A stretch of DNA of 64,000 nt from Fluviicoccus keumensis (GCF_004217445.1 NZ_SHKX01000016.1:115051-179050), one strand, 5' to 3'; positions 45,170-54,659 are shown, numbered from the stretch's first letter. A program made the numbers and translations. Notes: a model not told the origin generated them from the sequence alone.

Positions 45170-47509
45170 ATGAGCCAGCCCCATTTCCGTACCTGCAATC
45201 TCTGCGAAGCCATGTGCGGCGTCGCCATCACCACCGGGCTGGACCTGGACGGCGAGACCCCGATTGTCACCTCGATCAAGGGCGATGACGCCGATCCGTT
45301 CAGCCGCGGCCATGTCTGCGCCAAGACCATCGGCCTGAAAAGCCTGCACGAGGATCCGGACCGGCTGCGCTATCCGCTGAAGCGGGTGGGCGGGGAATGG
45401 CAGGAAATTTCCTGGGATCAGGCCTTTGACGAAGTGGAACAGGGCATCCGCCGTGTGCAACGCGAGCACGGCCATCATGCCATGGCCTTCTACGCCGGGA
45501 ATCCGACGGTACATAATCTGGGCGCCACCCTGTTTGCTGCGCCGCTGATGTCGGCGTTGCATTCGCGCAACAAGTTCAGCGCCACCAGCGTCGACCAATT
45601 GCCGCACATGTTGGCGGCCTTGCAGATGTTCGGCCACCAGCTGATGCTGCCTATTCCGGACATCGACAACACCGATTTCATGCTGATGCTGGGCGCGAAC
45701 CCCGCCGCCTCCAACGGCAGCCTGATGAGCGCGGGCGACCCGATGGGGCGTCTGAAGAAAATCACCGAGCGCGGCGGCAGGCTGATTGTCCTCGATCCGC
45801 GGCGCACCGAAACCGCGAAGTGCTTCGAGCACCAGTTCATCAAGCCCGCCGGTGATGTCTATTTCCTGGCGGCCTTCCTCAATGTGCTGTTTACCGACAA
45901 TGTCGTGTCGCTGGGCGAGTTGAAGGGCCGCGTTACCGGGCTGGAAGTGCTGAAAGCCGCCGTTGCCGCCTTTGAGCCGGAAGATGTCGAGGCCGCCACC
46001 GGCATTTCCGCCGACTGGATCCGCCGCACCGCCCACGAGTTCGCCGCCGCCGAGCGCGCCGTCTGCTACGGGCGCATGGGGGTCTGCACCCAGCCCTGGG
46101 GCGGTGTCAGCGCCTGGCTGGTCAACGCCATCAATGTCGTCACCGGCAATGTCGACGCCCCCGGCGGCGCCATGTTTACCCATCCGGCGGTCGATCTGGT
46201 CGGTCTGACCTCGTCCTCGCCCGCCTTGCGCGGCAGCTTCAACCGTTACCGGTCGCGCGTGCGCGGCCTGCCGGAATTCAACGGCGAGCTGCCGGTGGCG
46301 GTGATGGCGGAAGAAATGCTGACGCCGGGGCAGGGGCAGATCCGCGGTCTGATCACCCATGCCGGCAATCCGGTGCTGTCGACGCCGAACGGTCGTCAGC
46401 TGGAAGAGGCGCTGGGCGGGCTGGACTTCATGGTGTCGATCGACTTCTACCTCAACGAAACGACCCGGCATGCCCACATCATCCTGCCGCCCACCGGGCC
46501 GCTGGAGCACGGACATTACGACCTGCTGTTCAACACCATCGCCGTGCGCAATGTCGCCAAGTATTCCCCGGCGCTGATGGAACCGGCGGAAAACACCCGT
46601 CACGACTGGCAGATCCTGCTGGAACTCACCGAGCGTCTCAGTGCCAACACGCCCATGGAAAAGGCGGTATGGAAACGGGTCCGGCAAGTGGTGGACCGAC
46701 TGAACGGACCGGAAGGCATTCTCGACCTGATGCTGCAATCCGGCCCTTACGGCCATCGCGCCGGTAACGCCCTGCACGGGGTTAGCAGCACGCTGTTGAC
46801 CTTACTGGAAAAGCTGCCGCCCGCGCGCAAGCTGGCGCGGCAGTTCCGGCAGCTGCAACTGGCGACGCCGGCCAGCGGCAAGGCCATCGGCCTCAGCGTC
46901 GCCATGCTCAAGGCCAATCCGCACGGCCTCGATCTTGGCCCGATGGAACCGGGTCTGCGGCAACGCATCTGCACCCCGGACGGCAAGGTGCTGCTGGCCC
47001 CGCATATCTACCTGCCCGAACTGGAGCGCGCCCGTCAGGAAATGCCGCAGGGCGGCAAGGCGAAGAAGGGCGAGATGCTGCTGATCGGCCGCCGCCATAT
47101 CCGCAGCAACAACTCGTGGCTGCATAACAGCCTGCCGCTGGTGAAGGGCAAGAACCGCTGCACGGTGATGGTCAATCCGGCCGATGCGGCGGCGCTGAAG
47201 GTGCAGGAAGGGGAAGAGCTGCGCGTTACCTCGCGCGTCGGCGACATCGTCATTCCGGTGGAGTTGTGCGAAGACATCATGCCGGGCGTGATCAGTATCC
47301 CGCATGGCTTCGGCCATCATCGCGAAGGCACCCAGCTCAGCATCGCCGAGGGCAGGGCGGGCGTCAGCATGAATGACATCACTGACGAGCAGTGGCTGGA
47401 CAGCCTCAGCGGCACCGCCGCCCTGAACGGTATTCCGGTCAAGGTCAGTCTGGCCAATCCGCCCGCCAAGGTGAAGCGGGTGCGCAAGGTCAAGGTCGAG
47501 CGGGTCTGA
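45170..47509 (+). CDS. Molybdopterin oxidoreductase (formate dehydrogenase/BisC-like family)
   Basis: 779 residues from the ATG at 45170; GGGAG precedes it. The N-terminal [4Fe-4S] site is CNLCEAMC plus GHVC. The molybdopterin domains follow, then a C-terminal molybdopterin-dinucleotide binding domain (about 640-765, LLIGRRHIRSNNSWLHN). The usual Cys or Sec metal ligand region reads SATSVDQLPH, so the ligand is not an evident Cys. No signal peptide, electron-transfer subunit or cofactor gene is adjacent. It is a cytoplasmic stand-alone enzyme of unknown substrate with a terminator just after it. Confidence 0.85.
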   Translation: MSQPHFRTCNLCEAMCGVAITTGLDLDGETPIVTSIKGDDADPFSRGHVCAKTIGLKSLHEDPDRLRYPLKRVGGEWQEISWDQAFDEVEQGIRRVQREHGHHAMAFYAGNPTVHNLGATLFAAPLMSALHSRNKFSATSVDQLPHMLAALQMFGHQLMLPIPDIDNTDFMLMLGANPAASNGSLMSAGDPMGRLKKITERGGRLIVLDPRRTETAKCFEHQFIKPAGDVYFLAAFLNVLFTDNVVSLGELKGRVTGLEVLKAAVAAFEPEDVEAATGISADWIRRTAHEFAAAERAVCYGRMGVCTQPWGGVSAWLVNAINVVTGNVDAPGGAMFTHPAVDLVGLTSSSPALRGSFNRYRSRVRGLPEFNGELPVAVMAEEMLTPGQGQIRGLITHAGNPVLSTPNGRQLEEALGGLDFMVSIDFYLNETTRHAHIILPPTGPLEHGHYDLLFNTIAVRNVAKYSPALMEPAENTRHDWQILLELTERLSANTPMEKAVWKRVRQVVDRLNGPEGILDLMLQSGPYGHRAGNALHGVSSTLLTLLEKLPPARKLARQFRQLQLATPASGKAIGLSVAMLKANPHGLDLGPMEPGLRQRICTPDGKVLLAPHIYLPELERARQEMPQGGKAKKGEMLLIGRRHIRSNNSWLHNSLPLVKGKNRCTVMVNPADAAALKVQEGEELRVTSRVGDIVIPVELCEDIMPGVISIPHGFGHHREGTQLSIAEGRAGVSMNDITDEQWLDSLSGTAALNGIPVKVSLANPPAKVKRVRKVKVERV

Positions 47510-47526
47510 CCAAATGACCCGGACAA

Positions 47527-47557
47527 AAGAAAGGGGCGCTATAAGCGCCCCTTTCTT
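47527..47557. terminator. Bidirectional rho-independent terminator
   Basis: A perfect 14-bp stem (47527-47540 with 47544-47557) around a 3-base loop, between the molybdopterin oxidoreductase (plus) and terC (minus). Confidence 0.92.
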
Positions 47558-47578
47558 CTTGTTTACCGCCGAAGCTCC

Positions 47579-48319
47579 TTAAACCAGGATCTTCTTCTTC
47601 TTGCGCATGCGGATGTTCAGCGCTTCCACCGCCAGCGAGAACGCCATGGCGAAATAGATGTAGCCCTTCGGCACGTGGAAGCCCATACCGTCCGCAACCA
47701 GCACGGTACCGACCACCACCAGGAAGGACAGCGCCAGCATCTTGATCGACGGATGCTCGTCGACAAAGTCGCCGATCGCCTTGGCGGCGAACATCATCAC
47801 GCCGACGGCGCAGACAATGGCCAGCACCATCACCGGCAGATGCTGCGACAGACCGACGGCGGTGATCACCGAATCCAGCGAGAAGACGATGTCAATCACG
47901 GCGATTTGCAGGATTACGGCCACGAAGGCGGCCTGCTTGCTGTCTCCGGCTTCCACCACGGCATCTTCTTCCGCTTCGGCTTCCACTTCATCATAGATTT
48001 CCGTGGAGGCCTTCCATAGCAGGAACAGGCCGCCGCCGATCAGGATCAGGTCGCGGCCGGTAATGCCGTGACCGGCGATGGTCACCAGCGGCTCGGTCAG
48101 ACGCATCACCCAGGCCAGCGACAACAGCAGCAGGATGCGCGTGCCCATGGCCAGCGCCAGACCGAACAGCCGGGTTTTCTGGCGCTGTTCGGGCGGCACC
48201 TTGTTGACCAGTATGGTCAGGAAAATGATGTTGTCGACACCGAGCACGATTTCCAGCAGGGTCAGGGTCGCCAGCGACACCCAGGCCTGCGGATCATTCA
48301 TCCAGCTTAACCATTCCAT
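47579..48319 (-). CDS. TerC family integral membrane protein
   Basis: 246 residues with about seven membrane helices. It has the TerC signatures LEIVLGVDNIIFLTI near the N-terminus and IDIVFSLDSVITAVGL in the second half; their acidic residues are thought to bind metal. An acidic loop (EVEAEAEEDAVVEAGD) lies between the halves. TerC/Alx proteins are linked to manganese export and tellurite resistance. GGAGGG lies 9 bases before the ATG. It follows ppnP by 35 bases. Confidence 0.9.
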   Translation of the reverse strand: MEWLSWMNDPQAWVSLATLTLLEIVLGVDNIIFLTILVNKVPPEQRQKTRLFGLALAMGTRILLLLSLAWVMRLTEPLVTIAGHGITGRDLILIGGGLFLLWKASTEIYDEVEAEAEEDAVVEAGDSKQAAFVAVILQIAVIDIVFSLDSVITAVGLSQHLPVMVLAIVCAVGVMMFAAKAIGDFVDEHPSIKMLALSFLVVVGTVLVADGMGFHVPKGYIYFAMAFSLAVEALNIRMRKKKKILV

Positions 48320-48354
48320 TTAGCAAATCCCTCCGGGGCGTTTTCCGCGGTTTT

Positions 48355-48666
48355 TCAGGCGAAGTGGCAGACGTAGTCCAGGTTTTCCAGCGTTTCGATG
48401 GTGAAGCTGGAGTTGCCGGGTACGTCAAAGCTCTGGCCGGCGCCGTATTCATTCCAGGCTTCGCTGCCGGCCAGACGCACGCGGCAACGGCCGCCCAGCA
48501 CTTCCATGATTTCCGGCGCGCCGGTGTTGAACACCAAGGTGGACGGCAGGATCACACCCACGGTCTTGCGGGTGCCGTCGGCGAACAGCACGGTATGGCT
48601 GACGCACTTGCCGTCAAAATAGACGTTGGATTTCTTGATGACGCTGACATTGTCGAACTGGCTCAT
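48355..48666 (-). CDS. ppnP: Pyrimidine/purine nucleoside phosphorylase PpnP
   Basis: 103 residues (E. coli YaiE/PpnP has 94). Small cupin with VGVILPSTLVFNTGAPE, VLGGRCRVRL and FDVPGNSSF, as in the family. It splits several nucleosides with phosphate. GAGGAG precedes the ATG. It is upstream of terC in a two-gene unit. Confidence 0.92.
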   Translation of the reverse strand: MSQFDNVSVIKKSNVYFDGKCVSHTVLFADGTRKTVGVILPSTLVFNTGAPEIMEVLGGRCRVRLAGSEAWNEYGAGQSFDVPGNSSFTIETLENLDYVCHFA

Positions 48667-48791
48667 GGACTTGCTCCTCGTGAAATGCGACGCATTCTAC
48701 AGGACAACCCCCGGCGCGCAAAATCGCCGCGCATCGTCCTGTGTCAAGGCGGCAAGCATCGTGGCATACTCCGCCTCGAAAATCTGTTTTC

Positions 48792-49199
48792 ATGCCGAGC
48801 CGAAGCATGCCGTCGCTGACCCCTGACCAACAAGTTTATATCAACCAACGCCTCGCCCAGATCCGGTGGTGGAACCGGCTGGGCTGGCTGCTCATGGTGG
48901 CGCTGGCCGGTTTCTTCGGCTGGTTGTGGACCCGCCATCCGCTCTATGTTGACCCGCAACTGCTGTTGCAGCGGCTGCGGAACGGCAGTGTCGCCGATAT
49001 CGAAATCGCCCGCCTGGCGGCGCTGGGCAATCTGGCCTTCCTGGGTTGCGGCCTGTTGTTGGCGTGCATGATCCTGCTGGTTTATGCCGCCATGTGGGCC
49101 GAGGCCACCACCATCCGCCGACTGACGGCGGAACCCCTTCCCCCGCAGCCCGTTGAACCCCCCGAGGAGGATAATTTCCGTGACCAGCCGCCGGCTTGA
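48792..49199 (+). CDS. Small membrane protein of unknown function
   Basis: 135 residues from the ATG at 48792; an ATG at 48807 is equally possible, and neither has a good ribosome site. There are two membrane helices (about 30-47 and 82-104) with a short loop between and a Pro/Glu-rich C-terminus. I do not recognise the family. Its last 20 bases overlap the start of the carbonic anhydrase gene, so the two are coupled. Confidence 0.6.
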   Translation: MPSRSMPSLTPDQQVYINQRLAQIRWWNRLGWLLMVALAGFFGWLWTRHPLYVDPQLLLQRLRNGSVADIEIARLAALGNLAFLGCGLLLACMILLVYAAMWAEATTIRRLTAEPLPPQPVEPPEEDNFRDQPPA

Positions 49200-49863
49200 C
49201 GAACTGCTTGACCGTAACCGGACATGGGCCGCCAACATCAAGTCCCAGGATCCCGCCTTTTTTTCCAAGCTTTCCTCGCAGCAAACCCCGCGCTACCTCT
49301 GGATCGGCTGTGCGGACAGCCGCGTACCTTGTACCCAGCTGGTCGATCTGCTGCCGGGCGACATGTTCGTGCATCGCAATGTCGCCAATCTGGTGATCCA
49401 TACCGATTTCAATTGCCTGTCGGTGCTGCAATATGCGATTGATGTACTTCAGGTCGAGCATATCATCGTGTGCGGCCACTACGGCTGCGGCGGCATCCAG
49501 GCCGCGCTGCGCAACCAGAGTTTCGGCCTGATTGACAACTGGCTGCGTCATATCCATGACACGATCAGCCGTTATGATGGCTATCTGTCCGCCCAACCCG
49601 ACGAGCTGCACCGTCTCAGCGCCCTGTGCGAGCTGAACGTGCTGGAGCAGGTCTTCAATGTCTGTGAAAACGCCCTGGTCAAGAAGGCCTGGGCCGATGG
49701 CCGGAACCTGACGGTGCACGGCTGGATTTACGGTGTCGAGGACGGCCTGCTGCGCGATCTGGAGGTCACGCTGGCCACCCCCGAAGAGCTCCGCGACGCC
49801 CGGCGACGGCTGGCCGAAAAAACCGGTCTCAGCGCCCTTGATTGTCGAGGGGTTTCGCCTTAA
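49180..49863 (+). CDS. Beta-class carbonic anhydrase
   Basis: 227 residues from the GTG at 49180, chosen because GAGGAGG lies 9 bases upstream, within the preceding gene. Zinc ligands Cys44, Asp46 (CADSRVP), His100 and Cys103 (GHYGCGG) align with E. coli Can. It interconverts CO2 and bicarbonate in the cytoplasm. A TTG at 49153 would be an alternative start with nine more residues. Confidence 0.94.
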   Translation: MTSRRLDELLDRNRTWAANIKSQDPAFFSKLSSQQTPRYLWIGCADSRVPCTQLVDLLPGDMFVHRNVANLVIHTDFNCLSVLQYAIDVLQVEHIIVCGHYGCGGIQAALRNQSFGLIDNWLRHIHDTISRYDGYLSAQPDELHRLSALCELNVLEQVFNVCENALVKKAWADGRNLTVHGWIYGVEDGLLRDLEVTLATPEELRDARRRLAEKTGLSALDCRGVSP

Positions 49864-49953
49864 TCTTCGCGCTTTTGCGGCAGCCTCATTTCTGGCGTTT
49901 CCGGATTACCCGGGAACAACTTCCACAGCCTCGGCCTCGTCGGGTAATTGCGT

Positions 49954-51123
49954 ATGCGTCTCTCGGATTACTGCTCTGATGCAGAATGGAAAAAAATCAA
50001 GGATTTCGCGGATGGAAAGGAGACCCCCTTCCTGGTGGTCGACCTCGAAATCATCAGCCAGAAATATGATGAGCTGACCACCTGCTTCCCGATGGCCAAG
50101 GTGCATTACGCACTGAAGGCCAATCCGGGAGCTCCGGTCATCGAGCTGTTGCGCGACAAGGGCTCCAGTTTTGATATCGCCTCCATTTACGAGCTGAACA
50201 AGGTGCTGGACGCCGGTGTCGATCCGGAGCGTATCTCCTACGGCAACACCATCAAGAAGGCCGCCCACGTCAAGTACGCCTATGACAAGGGCGTGCGCCT
50301 GTTCGCCACCGACTCCAAGGCCGACCTGCAGAACATCGCGGAACAGGCCCCGGGCTCCAAGGTGTTCGTGCGCATCCTGGTGGAAGGCGGCGAAACCGCG
50401 GAGTGGCCGCTGTCGCGCAAGTTCGGCTGCCACCCGGACATGGCGATTGACTTGCTGGTCCAGGCCAAGATGAATGGCCTGGTGCCTTACGGCATTTCCT
50501 TCCACGTCGGTTCGCAGCAGAAGGACATCGCTGTCTGGGACGCCGCGCTCTCCAAGGTCAAATACATGTTTGACTGGATGAAGTACGAGGAAGACGTCGA
50601 GCTGAAGATGATCAACATGGGCGGCGGTTTCCCGGCCAACTACATCTCGGAAGTGAACCCGATCCAGGTGTATGCCGAGGAAATCCTGCGCTACCTGCAT
50701 GATGACTACGGTGATGACCTGCCGGAAATCATTCTCGAGCCGGGCCGTTCGCTGGTCGGCGAGTCCGGGGTGCTGGTGTCGGAAGTGGTGCTGATCTCCC
50801 GCAAGTCGCGTACCGACCTCAAGCGCTGGATCTATACCGACGTCGGCCTGTTCCAGGGTCTGATCGAAACGATGGGCGAATCCATCAAATATCCGATCTA
50901 TACCGAAAAGATGGAGCAGCATCCGCCGGAAGGCAATGTCGTGCTCGCCGGTCCCACCTGCGATTCCACCGACATCATGTACGAGCATGTCAGCTACGGC
51001 CTGCCGCTGAACCTGGCCGTGGGCGACCGCCTGTACTGGATGACGACCGGTGCCTACACCAACTCCTACAGCTCGGTGGAATTCAACGGCTTCCCGCCGT
51101 TGAAGGCCTATTACATCAAGTAA
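49954..51123 (+). CDS. Ornithine/lysine decarboxylase, PLP fold type III (eukaryote-like)
   Basis: 389 residues from the ATG at 49954 (a TTG at 49948 is possible; no clear ribosome site). The PLP lysine is Lys55 in YALKANPG. The chain also has HVGSQ, MGGGFP, EPGRSLVGESG and the catalytic GPTCDSTD. This is the alanine-racemase-fold decarboxylase, not the fold I SpeC type of E. coli. It makes putrescine from ornithine (or cadaverine from lysine). A terminator follows the stop. Confidence 0.9.
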   Translation: MRLSDYCSDAEWKKIKDFADGKETPFLVVDLEIISQKYDELTTCFPMAKVHYALKANPGAPVIELLRDKGSSFDIASIYELNKVLDAGVDPERISYGNTIKKAAHVKYAYDKGVRLFATDSKADLQNIAEQAPGSKVFVRILVEGGETAEWPLSRKFGCHPDMAIDLLVQAKMNGLVPYGISFHVGSQQKDIAVWDAALSKVKYMFDWMKYEEDVELKMINMGGGFPANYISEVNPIQVYAEEILRYLHDDYGDDLPEIILEPGRSLVGESGVLVSEVVLISRKSRTDLKRWIYTDVGLFQGLIETMGESIKYPIYTEKMEQHPPEGNVVLAGPTCDSTDIMYEHVSYGLPLNLAVGDRLYWMTTGAYTNSYSSVEFNGFPPLKAYYIK

Positions 51124-51137
51124 TCCGGCCGTGAATC

Positions 51138-51164
51138 AAAAAGGGCGCCTGTGGCGCCCTTTTT
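51138..51164. terminator. Bidirectional rho-independent terminator
   Basis: A 12-bp perfect stem (AAAAAGGGCGCC, 51138-51149, with 51153-51164) around TGT, between the decarboxylase (plus) and the Kef-type antiporter (minus). Confidence 0.93.
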
Positions 51165-51170
51165 GTTGGC

Positions 51171-52967
51171 TCAGAGTTCACCTTCCGCTTCTGCCATCTG
51201 CTGTCGTAATGCCTTCTCATCGCTTTCGAAGAGGTCGGCCAGCTCCTTCATGGCTTCCACGTTACTGCTGATCAGGCTTTCCTCATCGTGATAGAAGGCC
51301 TGCTGCCGCTTCAGCAGCTTCTCGTCATAATCGCGGAACATCCGCACGCTGCGTTCCGCGCGCGCCGGATCATAACCCAGCTCCACCAGTGTTTGCCGCG
51401 CCAGGTCCAGCGAGGAGAGGAAGGTCTCGCGGAAGATCACGTTCACGCCCAGGTCCATCAGCATATAAGCATGACGGCGGTCGCGGGCGCGGGCGAGGAT
51501 CGGCAGGTTCGGGTAATAATGCCGCACCTGATTGGCGGTCTTGATCGAGTCGTTGACATCGTCGATGGCCAGAATGAATACCTTGGCCTTATCGAGATGC
51601 GCCGCCCGCAGCAGATCAAGGTTGCTGGGGTTGCCGTAATAGACGTTATTGCCGAAGCGCCGCACGAAATCAACTTGCCGGGCGTCGCCTTCCAGCGCGG
51701 TAAAGCCGATCTTGTGCGTGCGCAGCACCCGCGCCACGATTTGGCCGAAGCGGCCGAACCCGGCGATGACCACCGGGCTGTCAAGATCATCAACCTTGTC
51801 AAACTCGCGTTTTTCCTTTTCAGTCCACAAGGGTTCCACCCAGCGCTCCAGCACCATGAAGGCCAGCGGGGTCAGCGCCATGGACAGTGTCACCACCAGA
51901 ATCAGCGGATCACCCAGCCAGCCCGGCAGCAACTTGTAACTGGCCGCGGTGCTGAACAGTACGAAGGCGAATTCACCGCCCTGGGACAGGACGAAGCCCA
52001 GCCGGATGCTGGTTTGCCAGGAGTTCCCCACAGCCTTGCCGATACCGGCCAACACCATGAATTTGAGCGTCATCAGCCCCAGCGCACCGCCCACAATCAG
52101 TAGCGGTTTGCTGATCAGCAGGTGAATGTCGGCGCTCATGCCCACCGCCATGAAGAACAGGCCCAGCAGCAAGCCCTTGAACGGCTGGATGCTGGCTTCC
52201 AGTTCGTGCCGGTAAGGAGAGTCCGCCAGCAGCACGCCAGTGACGAATGCGCCCAGCGCCATCGACAGGCCGAGGTAGTCCATCAGCAGCGTAATGCCCA
52301 GGATGATGAACAGCGCCGCCGCCGTCAGCAACTCATGCGCGCCGCTCGCGGCGATCAGGCGGAACACCGGTCGCACCACAAAACGGCTGGCCACAATCAG
52401 CAATCCGAATACCGCGAAGACCTTGCCGAAATAGGCCAGGTTATAGTCCTGGGTGCTGTTGCCCGACAGCAACGGCAGTATCGCCAGCAGCGGAATCACC
52501 GCCATGTCCTGGAACAGCAGTATGGCGAAGGATTTGCGACCGTGCTTGGCGGAAAGCTGTTTCTTTTCGGCCAGCAGTTGCAGCACAAACGAAGTCGAGG
52601 ACATCGCCAGCCCGAACCCGGCAATGGCCGCGACAGTCGGCTTCAGGCCGAACATCAGACCGATGCCGGTGAACAACAGGCCGGTCAACGTGACCTGCAG
52701 GCCGCCCAAGACGAAAATCGAACGCTTCAACGCCCACAAACGCGATGGCTCCAGTTCCAGCCCGATCAGGAACAGCAGCATCACCACGCCGTATTCGGCG
52801 AAGTGCATGACATTCCCGGCATTGCCGGCCACGTTCAGCAGGTTGGGGCCCAGAATCAGGCCGGTCAGCAGGTAGCCGAGCACGGCGGCCAGGCCCAGCC
52901 GGTGGCCGAGGGGAACAATAAGCAAGGCTGCACCAAGGAATAGCGCCGTCTGGGTCAGTAGCGTCAT
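51171..52967 (-). CDS. Kef-type monovalent cation:proton antiporter (CPA2)
   Basis: 598 residues. About twelve membrane helices (1-380), with the GLAMSSTSFVLQLL and LLFQDMAVIPLL segments that contain the transport Asp. The RCK N domain (about 400-520) has the GFGRFGQ nucleotide motif. An acidic C-terminal tail of about 70 residues follows. KefB/KefC proteins export K+ in exchange for H+ under electrophile stress, gated by glutathione adducts. No KefF/KefG ancillary gene is next to it. The gene is alone between a terminator and cysK. Confidence 0.9.
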   Translation of the reverse strand: MTLLTQTALFLGAALLIVPLGHRLGLAAVLGYLLTGLILGPNLLNVAGNAGNVMHFAEYGVVMLLFLIGLELEPSRLWALKRSIFVLGGLQVTLTGLLFTGIGLMFGLKPTVAAIAGFGLAMSSTSFVLQLLAEKKQLSAKHGRKSFAILLFQDMAVIPLLAILPLLSGNSTQDYNLAYFGKVFAVFGLLIVASRFVVRPVFRLIAASGAHELLTAAALFIILGITLLMDYLGLSMALGAFVTGVLLADSPYRHELEASIQPFKGLLLGLFFMAVGMSADIHLLISKPLLIVGGALGLMTLKFMVLAGIGKAVGNSWQTSIRLGFVLSQGGEFAFVLFSTAASYKLLPGWLGDPLILVVTLSMALTPLAFMVLERWVEPLWTEKEKREFDKVDDLDSPVVIAGFGRFGQIVARVLRTHKIGFTALEGDARQVDFVRRFGNNVYYGNPSNLDLLRAAHLDKAKVFILAIDDVNDSIKTANQVRHYYPNLPILARARDRRHAYMLMDLGVNVIFRETFLSSLDLARQTLVELGYDPARAERSVRMFRDYDEKLLKRQQAFYHDEESLISSNVEAMKELADLFESDEKALRQQMAEAEGEL

Positions 52968-53078
52968 GCTGCAAATATCCGAAGGTCATATCGATAGGCG
53001 AAAGCGGTAGTTGCAAGACCGCCGCAAAGTCGCCAAAGTAGAGTTTTTCCAACGCCTACGATAACAGGAAGCAGGATA

Positions 53079-54053
53079 ATGGCAAAAGTATATGAGGATA
53101 ATGCACTGTCCATCGGCAACACGCCGCTGGTGCGCCTGAACCGTGTCGTCAACGGTCACCCCAAGGTCTACGCCAAGATTGAAGGTCGCAATCCCGCCTA
53201 TTCCGTCAAGTGCCGCATCGGGGCCAATCTGGTCTGGGATGCGGAAAAGCGCGGAGTACTGAAGCCCGGCATGGAAATCGTCGAACCCACATCCGGCAAC
53301 ACCGGTATTGCTCTGGCCTATGTCGCCGCCGCCAAGGGCTACCCGCTGACGCTGACCATGCCGTCCTCGATGAGCCTGGAGCGACGCAAGGTGCTGAAGG
53401 CGCTGGGGGCGACACTGGTGTTAACCGATCCCGCCAAGGGCATGAAGGGCGCCATCGACAAGGCCGAGGAAATTCGCGCATCCAACCCGGACAAGTATTT
53501 CCTGCCGCAGCAGTTCGAGAATCCCGCCAATCCGGAAATCCATGAAAAGACCACCGGCCCGGAAATCTGGAACGATACCGACGGCGAAGTGGATATTTTC
53601 GTGGCCGGGGTCGGCACCGGCGGTACGTTGACTGGTGTTTCCCGCTTCATCAAGAAGACCAAGGGCAAGGCCATCCAGTCCGTGGCGGTCGAGCCGGTGG
53701 CGTCGCCGCTGATCACCCAGAAGCTGAAAGGCGAAGAGCTGAAACCTGCGCCGCACAAGATTCAGGGCATTGGCGCCAATTTCGTGCCAGCCAATCTGGA
53801 TCTCAGCCTGGTGGACAGCGTGGAAACGGTCAGCAACGAAGAAGCCATCGAATTCGCCCGCCGGCTGATGCGGGAAGAGGGCATCCTTTGCGGCATTTCC
53901 TGTGGCGCCGCCGCCGCCGTCGCCGCCCGCCTGGCGGCGCGTCCCGAGAATGCCGACAAGACCATCGTGGTCATCCTGCCGGACTCCGGCGAGCGTTATC
54001 TGTCGACGCCGTTGTTCGAGGGTTTGTTCACCGATCAGGAAATGGTGCAGTAA
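53079..54053 (+). CDS. cysK: Cysteine synthase A
   Basis: 324 residues, close to E. coli CysK. The PLP lysine is Lys44 in SVKCRIGAN; PTSGNTGIALAYVAA is the substrate loop and GVGTGGTLTG the phosphate-binding loop. It makes cysteine from O-acetylserine and sulfide. The AGGA ribosome site is 4 bases from the ATG. It is divergent from the Kef antiporter with 111 bases between. It joins cysQ and serA as the third cysteine-supply gene of the window, but they are not linked. Confidence 0.96.
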   Translation: MAKVYEDNALSIGNTPLVRLNRVVNGHPKVYAKIEGRNPAYSVKCRIGANLVWDAEKRGVLKPGMEIVEPTSGNTGIALAYVAAAKGYPLTLTMPSSMSLERRKVLKALGATLVLTDPAKGMKGAIDKAEEIRASNPDKYFLPQQFENPANPEIHEKTTGPEIWNDTDGEVDIFVAGVGTGGTLTGVSRFIKKTKGKAIQSVAVEPVASPLITQKLKGEELKPAPHKIQGIGANFVPANLDLSLVDSVETVSNEEAIEFARRLMREEGILCGISCGAAAAVAARLAARPENADKTIVVILPDSGERYLSTPLFEGLFTDQEMVQ

Positions 54054-54067
54054 TGACGGGCGGGGCG

Positions 54068-54073
54068 TATAAT
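54068..54073 (+). promoter_or_regulatory. Possible -10 element for ppa
   Basis: TATAAT 39 bases before the ppa ATG, inside an imperfect GC-rich inverted repeat (GGGGCG / CGCCCC) right after the cysK stop. No -35 match is visible, so it may instead be a weak cysK terminator. Confidence 0.35.
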
Positions 54074-54111
54074 CCGCCCCGTTTTCCAACCCGACTTGAG
54101 CAGTGAGCATC

Positions 54112-54639
54112 ATGAGCTACAACAACATTCCTCCGGGAAAAGACGCGCCGAATGACATCTATGTCGTGATCGAGATCCCCGCCAACAACGACCCGATCAA
54201 GTATGAAATCGACAAGGACAGCGATGCGCTGTTCGTGGACCGTTTCATGGGCACGGCGATGTTCTATCCGGCCAACTACGGCTACATTCCGAACACCCTG
54301 TCGGAAGACGGCGACCCTCTGGATGTGCTGGTGGTGACGCCTTACCCGGTGGTGGCCGGTTCCGTGATCCGCTGCCGCCCGGTCGGCAAGCTCACCATGG
54401 AAGACGAGTCCGGCATTGATGCCAAACTGATTGCTGTTCCGCACGACAAGCTGACCCCGCTCTACAAGCACGTGAAGGAATACACGGACCTGCCGGAGCT
54501 GCTGATCAACCAGATCCGTCATTTCTTCGAAAGCTACAAGGCACTGGAGCCGGGCAAGTGGGTCAAGGTGACCGGTTGGGAAGGTGCGGAAGTGGCCAAG
54601 GCCGAAGTGCTGAAGTCCATTGAGGCCGCGAAGAAGTAA
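54112..54639 (+). CDS. ppa: Inorganic pyrophosphatase, family I
   Basis: 175 residues from the ATG at 54112 (a GTG at 54103 is less likely). The active-site acids are in EDGDPLDVLV, and ANYGYIPNT and EPGKWVKV are conserved. It splits pyrophosphate and pulls biosynthetic reactions forward. Short gap from cysK (58 bases); a terminator follows 20 bases after the stop. Confidence 0.96.
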   Translation: MSYNNIPPGKDAPNDIYVVIEIPANNDPIKYEIDKDSDALFVDRFMGTAMFYPANYGYIPNTLSEDGDPLDVLVVTPYPVVAGSVIRCRPVGKLTMEDESGIDAKLIAVPHDKLTPLYKHVKEYTDLPELLINQIRHFFESYKALEPGKWVKVTGWEGAEVAKAEVLKSIEAAKK

Positions 54640-54659
54640 ATCCTTCTGACGCAGTCATG

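Noticed and set aside
44498..46777. A 759-codon open frame on the minus strand across the molybdopterin oxidoreductase
   Set aside because: Only its last 173 codons are a gene (apt). The rest is antisense to a clear oxidoreductase and reads as low-quality sequence caused by GC-rich codon bias.
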